Shown: positions 11,940 through 23,180 of the stretch, piece after piece
Position numbering within the stretch: the stretch's first letter is position 1
Layout: each line of letters starts with the position of its first letter
Assembly: GCA_030411725.1 (NCBI GenBank)
Contig: MU839838.1
Span: 1,116,001-1,180,000 of the forward strand
Length of the DNA stretch: 64,000 nt
From: Echria macrotheca
Lineage: Eukaryota; Ascomycota; Sordariomycetes; Sordariales; Schizotheciaceae
Reading direction: 5' to 3'
Translations under genes and position numbers: made by a program
Notes under the pieces: generated by a model
What the model was told of the DNA's origin: nothing
Seen by the model: only the letters and a program-made list of their open reading frames with translations
The model's database searches: none

Positions 11940-14900
11940 ATGTCACCCTCGAAGCCCTGTCCGCACTTTCAGCGAAACAAATGCCGATTTGGCGCCAAAT
12001 GCAAATTCTCCCACGATACACAAAAGCCGCAAGACCAGCGCATTGCTACCCAGCCTCGGCCCGGTGAAGGCAAACTACGAGAATGGAAGCGGCTACTCGA
12101 ACAGGGATCCCAGATTCTGCGACCAACGGCTACCACCGTCAGCCGGTTTTTCCAGCTCGGCCTCGAGCTAATGGAAGGCGATATCGGAGGAGCTCAAGAT
12201 GTTGTCAAGATGCTAGCCACGGACAAGGGTCTCTCCTTCGTCAGAGATGTCACGGACAGACACATACCCGCTCGCCAAGCAAATCTTTGGGTGTCTGAGA
12301 TACGACCTCTCTTCCTGCTCATCACTCACCCGCTGGTGGTCGACAGCGCAGTTCTCGAGCAACAAGTCGCCACCATTTTCAACTATCTCTACGGCATTGG
12401 GGGCGCCCGGATGACCAGTCTGTTTGGATGCGTTGTCCAACAGATCCAATCATGGCCGAGCTCTGCGACCGAAGCTTCCAGGTTCGAGGCACTGGAGCTT
12501 GCAGCCTCGGTGCTTTCCAAGATGCTAGATTGCAACACAACAAACATAATCGACCCCAAATTTGGACGAATCGCATCTGATCTGGACACATGCTTCCAAG
12601 AACCGGCCAAAGTATCGCAGGGCGAACACACCTTTTCTCAACTCCAAACCAGGAAATATCTCGATTACATACGTCAACGTCTGGACGTAGGAGACGAAAT
12701 TTTGCCTGTACATGCCAGGCCGGGTATCCCAGTCATCCGTGAGCAGTTTGTGATGAGACGAGACTTACCCGGAAAGCTGTCAGCAGAGGGTCCACGTCAT
12801 GACAACGACCATGCAGCGATTTCAGACATCAAGATCCTGCCAACCTACGAGGAGATCATGTCACCGCGCGCCGAGTACTTGCCGACGACGGACTCAACCC
12901 AATGGCACGTTCAAGGAATCCGTGGTCGTCTTGATAGAGAATTTCGGCTCTTGCGTGAAGACACGGTCGGCCAGCTCCGGGATGCCATCCGGGAGACGCT
13001 TGAGGCCATTCGCAATCCTCAGAAAGATGCGCATATTCGGTCCAAAAACAGCGCTCGCACGTACACATACGACTCACCAACTCCCGTGAACGTCAGTGTC
13101 GATCAAAACGGCCATCCGGAGCTGACGATCAGATGCAACCAGCCGCCTCACCTGAAGCAACTGAGTCTCAAGAAGCGCAAGGAATGGTGGACACAGAGCA
13201 AGCGTCTTCAATCGGGCGCTTTGGTCTGTATCCTGGATGCTACCGGGTCCGTCCTATTTTGCACGGTTTCCGATGCCACTTTGCGCACCTCGGAGCAGAT
13301 CAAAGAGCGGCTGGGTCCACAACAGAAAGATGCTGGCCAGGATGACGGAGCCGCCGGCAAAACCGACGTTCTCACACTGGCTGATGATGCAGATCACCTC
13401 TATCTGACGCTTCAGCTTGTCGAGCCTACGAAACATGACCTCGGCCAGGCACTGCGTTGGTATCAGAACGTAGGTTCGTGCCTTCGGCGGTACTTGGTTG
13501 AGTTTCCTGGTGTCCTGCTCGCCTCGTTCAAACACACGCTCACTGCCCTTCAGGACATGTACTTGAAGCCGAAAATGCCCTTTACCAACCTGTTAGCCCC
13601 TACGGATGGAAGTTCTTCGGAGATCACAGTAAACCAGCCCCAATACGCTAGGCGACCCGGGTTTCAGTTCGATCTCGGATGCTTGACGGATGGCAAAGGG
13701 GAGCTTGTGGTGAACCCCAGGAACCCTCCCAGTCCTGGCGTTATTGCAGCTCGAACAAATCTGGATGAGACCCAGTCTGTTGCGATGCTAGACACGTTGT
13801 CGAGGGAACTCTCAGTCATCCAAGGTCCTCCTGGAACGGGAAAGAGTTACACGGGTGAAAAGATCATCCAAGGGCTGTTGGCCAACAAGGAAAAAGCCAG
13901 CCTGGGCCCCATTCTCTGTGTTACTTACACCAACCACGCTAACGACCAGCTGCTGGAGCACTTGCTCGACCACGGAATCGAGAAAATTGTCCGGATCGGG
14001 TCCCGCTCCAAGTCGGAAAGATTGCAGGATCTGAACATCCGGAACGTCGTCAAACAGTTTGAACGGACAAAAGCGGAGAAGTCAACTCTGTTCCGGCTGG
14101 ACAAGGCCATCCGTAACCACGTCCGAGATGCGGACAGTCTCCTCAAAAGGCTCTCAGCCGTAGGCTCCCGAGCATCCATCAAAGATTTCTTGGAGAGGAC
14201 ATCTATAGCACACCACGACGAACTCTTCGGAAAGAAGGATGATGATGGATGGCAAGTGGTCAACAACAATCCAGAAAGGACGGTGGACCGCTGGTTGGCA
14301 ACAGGACTCCACGCGGGGAAAGCGGACCGCCCGCTCTGCCTGTTGCAGGGCGTCCGGCTTTGCGACATGACCTATGGCGAGCGTCAACGGCTCCACCGAT
14401 ATTGGCTGACAAGCATCCGGGATAAAATCATCACAGAGATCCTCGCTATTCACCAGGAATGTGCTGAGCAACGAACAGAACGTGACCGTCTGCGCAAAGA
14501 CGTTGATCTGCGATGTCTCCAGCAGGCCGATGTTATCGGCGTCACAACCACTGGTCTCGCACGACAGCTCGATGTTCTGCGGAAACTCCGGTGCAAAGTA
14601 CTTGTCTGTGAGGAGGCCGGAGAAGTGCTCGAGGCTCATATTCTGACCGCGCTGTTGCCGTCTGTCGAGCATGCCGTCTTGATTGGCGATCATCTGCAGC
14701 TCCGGCCACAGATTCAGAACTACGATTTGCAGAGCACGAACCCGCGGGGTCAACAGTACTCGCTCGATGTATCCCTTTTCGAAAGACTCGTTTCACCTCC
14801 AACAGACTCGGCCGTCCGCATACCTTTCAGTGTTTTGGAGACCCAACGACGCATGAGTCCGTCCATCGCTGAGCTTGTCCGTTCGACCTTGTATCCTTCC

Positions 14901-17865
14901 CTCAAAGATGCCGAGAAAGTTTGCAATTATCCCAAGGTAGTCGGTATGGACAAGAGGCTATTTTGGCTTCATCACGACCGCCCGGAAGCTGGTGCAGCCA
15001 ACAACGACCCCCTAAGCACATCACACTCCAACGAGTTCGAGGTTCACATGACCACGGCCTTGGTGTCCCATCTCGTACGGCAGGGCGCATACACTAGTTC
15101 CGACATTGCTGTTATCACGCCATATCTGGGCCAGCTCCAGAGACTCCGGCGCCGCATGGAGTCCATGTTCGAGATTTGCTTAAACGACCGAGACCAGCAG
15201 GAGGTTGATGCCTTGGAGGCCGAGAGCAGCAGCCCGGTTGGGCCATCGCCACGGGCACAGCTTGGGAAAACATCGTTGCTCAAAAGCATTCGGATCGCCA
15301 CTGTCGACAATTTCCAGGGCGAGGAGGCCAAGGTTGTAATCATAAGCCTCGTCCGCAGCAACCCACAAGCTAACTGTGGCTTCTTGAGGACGCCAAACCG
15401 AATCAATGTCCTATTATCACGTGCGCAGCATGGCATGTACATCATTGGCAACTCCAACACCTACGAGAGTGTTCCCATGTGGGCGAAGGTTATCCGCATT
15501 TTGCAGGAGCAGGGGAATTTCGGGCGGCAGCTGGGGCTTCAGTGTCCCAGGCACGCGGAAAAGCCACTTTTGGTTTCCGAGCCTGACGACTTCGTCGTGG
15601 TCGCGCCCGACGGCGGCTGTTCTCTGCAGTGCGAGCAGAGACTCGACTGCGGCCACGCCTGTCTCGGGCGCTGCCACTCTGATATGCTCCACAAGGCTGT
15701 CAAGTGTCTTGAAGATTGTCCTCGATTCAAGAAAGGCTGCGACCATCCTTGTCCTCTCCGGTGCGGCGACGCCTGCCAGCCGAAGTGCATGACGGTTCTA
15801 GAAAGTGTCGAGCTCCTGCTGCCCTGTGGTCACCGGGTGCCTTCACCTCGCTGCTATGAGGCTCAAGACCCTGCGTCGGTCCGCTGCACCGCGCAGGTCA
15901 CGCGAATCGTGCCAGGCTGCAGCCACCAAGTCAAGGCCCGCTGCCACGAGGATGTCAGTGCTGCCAACTATCGCTGCAACGCCGTGTGTGGCACCCCCCT
16001 GCCCTGCGGACATAACTGTGTCAACCCTTGCCACCGCTGCAACACGCGCAAGGACGGCAAGACTGTGCTATCTCAGCACGAAACTTGCACGCAGAGATGT
16101 GCGAAGGACTACTCAACGTGCCGACACAGCTGTAGCGAGCCATGCCACGGCGACGCTCCCCATCCGCCTTGCCGCGTCCAGTGTGAAGTGCGGTGTAGCC
16201 ACTCGAGGTGCGGCAAGCTCTGCCACGAGCCCTGTGCCCCGTGTGCCGAGCAAAGCTGCGCGTCCAGTTGCCCTCATACTTCCTGTACAATGCCCTGCGC
16301 TGCGCCGTGCGACTGGGTGCCTTGTTCCAAGCGCTGTGAGAAGATATTGGAGTGTGGACATCGGTGTAAGTCTCTCTCACACTCCCATTCCATGATCCAT
16401 CCGTTACTGACTCTTGTTTTCTCCTTATCCAGGCCCCTCAGTCTGCGGACAGATGTGCCCGGATTCGATGTACTGCCAGATTTGCGCGTCAGATCAGGTC
16501 CTGTCCGCCTGTGTCGACTTTCTCGAGATGCGAGAATATCGCGAGATTGACTTGAATGCCGAACCGTGCATCTTCCCGGATTGCGGCCATTTCTTGACCA
16601 TCTCGTCCATGGACGGGCAGATGGACATGGGTGCGCACTACGAAATCGATGGCGAGGGTCTCCCAGTCAAGCTCCTCGCAGCCTCAACCCCCTTCTCGAG
16701 CGGCTCCGTGGGCAATGCCAGCATTCGGGTGTGTCCGAGCTGCCGCGGTTCGCTCCGGAATATTTCGAGGTATGGCCGGATCGTGAACCGAGGCATGCTG
16801 GACGAAGCAACAAAGAAGTTTATCTCCTGGTCAAACGCAGAGTACGCCCGACTCGCCCAGGTGCTCGCCGCCGAGCAGAAAAAGCTGGCAGATATGCCCC
16901 CTCCACGTGCTGCCCAGCTTGCGTCGCAAAGTCCCAACACCCCAAAGAACCAGGCATTTGCCAAACCCCGACGCAAGAACCTCAACAGTCTTCAACGAAT
17001 TGTCGGGGGGCAGCGTTATGTTACAATGATCGGCCTCTGGGAAAGCATTCGGGTGTTTGCCACCAAAGTTCGCGAGGAAGAGCAGCCTCTCCAGCGAGTC
17101 GCTGATCTGGTCAAGCACGCCAACCGGGAAAACAGGGCCCGTGGAGGCTTCCAGTTTGATGAAACCGCCATCCAAGTCAAGGGATCGCTGCTTTCTCGCA
17201 TCTTGCAGGTACGCTGCGAAATGACGCTATTCTCCGACTTTTTCTCGCTCTCTTCAAAGGGAAAGCTGTCAAGCGGTGGTGCCAGCCGGGTCGATGAGGT
17301 CAAGATAGACTGGTCGGTGTATATCGACGAGTGCAAAGCAATTATCCAGCTTGCCGAAGGCGCAATGTACCGTCGGGAAGAGGTCCAAGCACACATCTTT
17401 GCCGCTCAGATGTGCATGTTTGCTCGCCGCTATGGGACAGCACCGGACAGCGAGGCCGAAAATGCGAAGCAGCAGGAGAGACTCAAGCGCGAGGCGCTAG
17501 AGCACGTTAGCATGGCCCGCTCGCTGGTAGCCAAGTACCCGTCGACGTCCTCGCTAGAGGTGGAAATCGATAGTGTGGAGCGAGCCATCAACGGCGGCAC
17601 TTTCTATAGCGAGGTGACCAGCGACGAGGTGCGGGCTATCTACGCGACCATGTCTGCTGACTTGGGCGGCACTACCGGTCACTGGTATACCTGCCAGAAT
17701 GGCCACCCTTTCACTGTCGGGGAATGCGGCATGCCGATGGAGCAGGCCAAATGTCCCGAGTGCGATGCCCCGGTGGGAGGATCGGACCACATACCGGCCG
17801 CGGGCGTGACGAGGGCAAGTAGTATTGAGCGGCTTGCGGCTGGGGTTGAGAGGGTTAGATTGTGA
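11940..17865 (+). CDS. ZNFX1-type helicase: CCCH, SF1 helicase, NFX1 fingers and RZ finger
   Basis: Predicted RNA helicase of the ZNFX1/Hrr1 group (superfamily 1, UPF1-like); relatives act in small-RNA silencing and antiviral RNA sensing. Exons 11940-16365 and 16433-17865 (67-bp intron restoring CGHRCPSVCGQMCP) give 1952 residues. Order: CCCH finger (CPHFQRNKCRFGAKCKFSH) at the N-terminus; helicase with P-loop QGPPGTGKS from residue 629, motif II VCEEAGEV, motif III LIGDHLQLRPQ, motif V/VI TVDNFQGEEAKVV and NRINVLLSRAQ; at least seven NFX1-type Cys/His units; and a C-terminal RZ finger (HWYTCQNGHPF, then CPEC). An upstream mini-exon from ATG 11837 to 11847, intron 11848-11914, would add about 34 residues in frame. 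Which start is used is unknown. Confidence 0.93.
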
Positions 17866-18733
17866 GTTCCTGCCGCAGGTATGGCGGTGGTATGTCATCA
17901 CTTACATGCATGTTATGTCCAGGCTGTAGTCTGATTAGATCTACCTTTGCACTCATTTGCCTTTTTCCGTTGTCACAATCGCATTCTAGGCACAGAAGAA
18001 TATCAGGGGACGGAAAAGTGGTATACTGGATGGTGGAGTCTTCCTCTCTTTGAGGCGATGGTTACTGGTCAACAAGGACACGAGAGATTGATTTTGACTA
18101 GACGCGAGAATGTTACATGGAGGCAATGGGAACGAGACTACGGACCAATCGAAAGCTTGTGTGTAATCCTCAGCAGCACAACTGATCGAAAAGAGAAGAA
18201 AAAAAGGAAGAAAGGGGAGATTGAAAGAAAACAAATCTAGAAGAATCCGATGTCGGCAGTGAAATTCGAATACCTATGCAGTTGGATGTGGCCGTGTAAA
18301 TCCCGCAGAGTGTTGATGGCACACGACAATTATGTCGACAGCGTCGGCAGCCACTTGAGAGGAAGACATTGAGCAGGAGGATATTGGTGACGGTGCTGAT
18401 TCGCCCCCTTGGATTGGGACAGTAAATGCCTCATTGTGCCGAAGTCGTGTATGCGAAGCATCGCCGGCGGTGGTGTGACTCGAAGACGGGAATGATTCTG
18501 TACGTAACCACACCGAATTGCGACGTTGCTGCCACCCGCATGTAGCCGGCGGCAACAGTGCTCCCACTGCCTGGGTCTAGGCCCCCTTGATGTTTTCATC
18601 TGATAATAAATATTCCGCCTCCTCACAACAACCGAACTCCTACAAAGATGGATTGTAATTCTTCTGTCCTCCGCTATTCACGTCTTCTTCCATCTCGTTC
18701 TCCCCGATCGTGACAAGAACCAAAATATCAGAG
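17866..18733. other. Intergenic region before the P-type ATPase
   Basis: About 870 bp; no supported gene. It contains an A-rich stretch at 18185-18235. Confidence 0.4.
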
Positions 18734-21700
18734 ATGGAGAAGGACCCAGCTGTGGAGGAAGCACCTGACGGTGATGCGCCCGCGCGAATTATCCAGTTTG
18801 CACCAACTATCCGGCCGACGCGCGACGGACACGCAGCAGCAGCAGCAGCAGCACGCGACCGCGAATATGGCCGCGAAGATTCGCTCTCCATCACCCGGGC
18901 GCCGTCGATCCCGCCGCCCGTGTTGCCGAAAAAGGAAAAACACCGGCGAAGAAAAGAAGCCGAGCACGAGAAGCGCCAGGTCGACATCGACGAGCACCTG
19001 ATGAAGATCGACGACGTCGCGCGCCGCTACAACACCAGCATCGACGTGGCCAAACCGTCGGACTCGCACGGCTTGTCGTCGAGCGAGGCCGAGGAGCTGT
19101 TGCGCACCCATGGTCCGAACGTGCTCACGCCGCAGAAGAAGCGACACCCGTTTCTCAAGTATCTCGACTGTCTCAGGAGCTTGTTCAACCTGCTTCTTAT
19201 CCTGGCTGGTATCCTGGAGTATATCCTGCTTGGGATTGACTATAAAGACAACTTTCAGAATGTGAGTCTTTCCTTTTACTGATCCTACCGATCGGAATGA
19301 ATGCTAACGAAAACAAAGACATACCTCGGCGCGATCCTCATCCTCGTGGCCAACATCAACGCCTTCATCGAGTTCTACCAGAAACAAAAATCCCAGGAGC
19401 TGCTCGAGTCCTTTCTGAACATGATCCCCGTCAAGTGCATGTGCGTGCGCGACCGCAAGCTGTCGCAGCTGGACGCGGCCTCGCTCGTGGTGGGCGATGT
19501 GGTCTTCGTGCGCATGGGCGACAAGACGCCGGCCGACATGGTGCTGTTCGCGTCGTCCGACTGCAAGGTCGACAACTCGTCGCTGACGGGCGAGTCGGAG
19601 CCGCAGGAGCGCCTGCGCGAGAACGACATGCGCAACCCGCTCGAGGCCACGAACCTCATCTTCTCCGGCACGCTGGTCGTCTCGGGCGAGGCCTACGGGA
19701 TCGTCATCCGGACCGGCGACAGCACCGTGCTCGGCCAGATCGCGCACCTCACGGCGGGCGAGGAGAAGACCGAGTCGCCGCTGACGACCGAGATCGGTCA
19801 CTTTGTCCGGATCATTGCGACGATCGCCATCATTACCGCGCTTGTTTTCTTTGGGATTGCGTTTCCGGTGAATAACAATAATGTGTCGCTGGCACTCAAC
19901 TTTGCCATTGGAATTGTGAGTTATACCCCTGAAAATTTTAGTTCTACAGGTGCTAATTTCCATCATAGTTTGTTGTAAGTGATGACGATGTGTTGTAAAC
20001 GCGCAGAGTGTATAAGTGAAGAGTCTAACGAAAAGAAAAACAGGCCTGGGTCCCCGAAGGTCTCCCCGCCACCGTGACCATCCTCCTAACCATCGCCGCC
20101 AAGCGCATGGCCGCTCAAAACGTCCTCGTCAAAGACCTCCAGGGCGTCGAGACACTCGGCGCCGTCACCATTCTCGCGACCGACAAAACCGGCACCCTGA
20201 CCCGAAACCAGATGACGGCCGCCAACGTCTGGACCTGCGGCGAGCTGTATGCCGCCTCACTGGTGGCGGGCGAGGAGAAGCGCGTCGCCGACGCCGAGAT
20301 GCCCGGCGTGTCCGAGATCCTGCACATCTCGGCCCTCTGCTCGCGCGCCAAGTTCGACCGCACCGACGTCCCCGTGCGCCAGCGCCAGATCCTCGGCGAC
20401 GCCACCGAGTCCGGACTGATCCGGTACGCCGCCGGTTTCCTCGCAGACTTTGACGGGCTGGCGGACAAGTACCCCAAGGTGTTTGAGCTGCCGTTCAGTT
20501 CCTATACGAAATGGCACATGAGCATCCACAAGAAGCCGCACGCGGGCGGACCCCTGACGCTCTACATGAAGGGGGCGCCGGAGCGGGTGTGGAAGCTGTG
20601 CAGCCACATCCTCGCCGGTCCCGACGGCGAGACGGTGCCCATCACGGAAGACTACCGCCGGGCCTACGACGAGACATATGAACACATGGCCGGCAAGGGC
20701 CACCGCGTGCTGGGCTTCGCGCAGCTCTTGCTGTCAGGGGACGAATACCCCTCCGACTTCGCGTTTGACAAGAAAGCCAAGAAATACCCCCTCGGCGATT
20801 TTGTGTTTGTCGGCCTCGTCTCGCTCGAAGACCCGCCGAAGCACGGCGTGCGCGAGGCTATCGGCAAGTGCCGCGCCGCCGGCGTGAAAGTGATCATGGT
20901 GACGGGCGACCACCCGCTGACGGCCGAGGCCATCGGGCGCAAGATCAACCTGATGCTGGGCGAGACGCGATCCATGGTCTCCCGGCGAACCGGCCGGCCG
21001 ATGGACCAAATCGCCGAGCACGAGTACGACGCGGTCGTCATCCACGGCGAGCAGATCGATTCGCTGTCGGATGCCGAGTGGGACGCCATCTTCTGGAAGG
21101 ACGAGGTCATCTTCGCGCGCACCTCGCCCAAGCATAAACTGGAAATCGTGAGGCGCGCACAGAGCATGGGCCATATTGTTGGAGTCACGGGCGACGGCGT
21201 CAACGACTCGCCGGCCCTCAAGAAGGCGGACCTCGGCATCGCCATGAACAAATCTGGTTCGGACGTGTCCAAGGAGGCCGCGTCCATGATCCTGATGGAT
21301 GACAACTTCGCCAGCACGGTGCGCGGCATCGAGGAGGGACGACTCATCTTCTGCAACCTGAAGAAGTCCATCAAGTACACCATCAGCCACTCGACGCCCG
21401 AAGTCATCCCCAATTTGTTATACGTCATCGTCCCGCTGCCGATCCCGCTGACCGCGATCTTGATTCTCGTCATCGACCTCGGCTTCGAGCTGATTGCGGC
21501 GCTCTCGTTCGCCTGGGACCCGCCTGAGACCGAGGGGGGGCTGATGAAGCTGCAGCCGCGCAAGCCGGTGACGCGCGAGACGACGAGTTTGTTTCGCAGG
21601 CGCGCGCTGCGGCGCGAGCAGTCGCGCTTCGACGAGGAGGCCGGCGTGATTGTTGTCGCTGATGAAAACCGGAGCTGGCTCCGGAAGCAGGCGCACCGCG

Positions 21701-22380
21701 TCCGCCAGTACTTTGGGCGCGAGTACTGGGCCGACAGGCTCCAAAACACCGGCGCCGAGGTTTTGGTCGACGGCAGCCTGCTCTCGTGGGCGTACATCGA
21801 GATCGGGCTGATCGAGACGATCGGCGCGCTTGCGTCCTTCTTTGTCGTGCTCGACAGGCGGGGCATCTCGCCGCGCGATGCGTACTTGATGCAGAAAGGG
21901 GCGGGTGCCCCGACGTTTTACTGGACCGAGAACGCACTCCCGTACAACGGCATCGACGGCGCCACGCAGGCGGATATTCTGGCCGAGGGCCAGAGCATGT
22001 ATTACTGGGCCATCATGACGATGCAGATGTTCAACCTGTTTGCCTGCAAGACGAGGCTCACGCTGCCGTTTGGGCGGTACATGTTTGCCAACCGGGTTAC
22101 GTTCTACTGCATCGCCGCCGGCGCTGCGTTGGCCGCGTTTGTGGTGTACACGCCCGGAGTCGAGACGGTGTTCAAGACGACGAGGAGCTTGAGTCCGCTG
22201 TACTGGCTGGTTCCGATGGGGTTTGGGTGTGTGATTATCTTGTATGCGACGGCGAGGATGTTGATCAAGCGGAGGTTTAGGCCGGTGAAGTATAACCCCG
22301 AGATTCTAGGGCTGATGATGTATCCGACTATTCGGACGCATCGGACTATGTCGAGTGCGAGGAGTGCGAGGAGTCGGTAG
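18734..22380 (+). CDS. Type IIC (Na,K-ATPase alpha-like) P-type cation ATPase
   Basis: Plasma-membrane cation pump of the P-type IIC subfamily; the transported ion in fungi is uncertain. Exons 18734-19261, 19319-19915, 19969-19974 and 20044-22380 give 1155 residues. The start is the first ATG (18734); an upstream in-frame GTG is not used. Motifs: DNSSLTGESEPQ (TGES at 266-269), WVPEGLPATVT in M4, phosphorylation site DKTGTLT with D424, KGAPERV in the N domain, VTGDHPLTAEAI and VTGDGVNDSPALKKAD. The third exon is only 6 nt (TTTGTT, Phe-Val), flanked by AG and GTAAGT, inside M4; skipping it keeps frame but removes two M4 residues. The N-terminus carries a poly-Ala run from a CAG tract at about 18833-18855. 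Confidence 0.93.
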
Positions 22381-23180
22381 ACTCAAGTCTGGATTCAGGG
22401 GTTGGGGAGGGGTGACCTTAAGCGAGGCATTGGAAGGGGAAAACCGGTGCATATACGGCGGCAAAGTTTCATTTTGACAGCGAGTGCAATTGCGCGGCAG
22501 CAGATTTGCGTTTCGTTTTGGCAGCAGGTGTCCTTGGTTGCTTTCGCAGGTGGAGCGGGATGTAGCCCCTGAATATTTGTTGACTTCTGATGCCAAGACT
22601 CTAGCGACAGGGGTGTCTCAACCCTCACAAGAATACATGATCTTCCCGGATGAATAGTCGGCTGGGAAGGCTAGAGCTTTCAGGTTTCCTTGTTCCAATT
22701 TGGGTAGTATTGACCGAGAGAGCCCAGACCCTGACAGAGTCGCGGCTCCCATCGTGCGACTCCAACAGGCTCAGGGGCGATGCGTTACCATGGTAACCCA
22801 CTCTCGGGGTTCTAAGCTCAAGAATCCGGAGAGGATTTACTTCAGGAGAGCTTTTACTGTCTTTTGATCCTTCTCCTTTTCGTTTCCGGGCTTGCTTATA
22901 TAGCGCGTCCGGTACGTCATATTTGTGGTCAGCAATGTTGGGTGGGGGACTGCATTTGTGGATTCAGGGGTTCTGTCCAACACCAAGTTTGCCGCAGACA
23001 CCACACTCGTTATCGGGAACAATTCAATCGGCCATCTCCGCACACTTCCATTCAATATTCAACAGAAACCGTCCACGTTTTATCAAGTTCTCCAATTTAT
23101 ATGCATCAAGCATTGTCTATATCTACCTAGTTATCTACCATCTCCACCCCCATTTACAACCCACGTACGGGATACACAAC
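22381..23180. other. Convergent intergenic region
   Basis: 800 bp between the stop codons of the ATPase and the membrane protein. Overlapping short frames only. Confidence 0.4.

Noticed and set aside
19304..19966. Minus-strand open frame of 220 codons opposite the P-type ATPase
   Set aside because: Arg/Asp/His-rich shadow of the strongly biased codon use of the ATPase gene.
20664..21866. Minus-strand frame of 400 codons inside the ATPase
   Set aside because: Long because of codon bias on the other strand; Ser/Arg-rich, with no motif.
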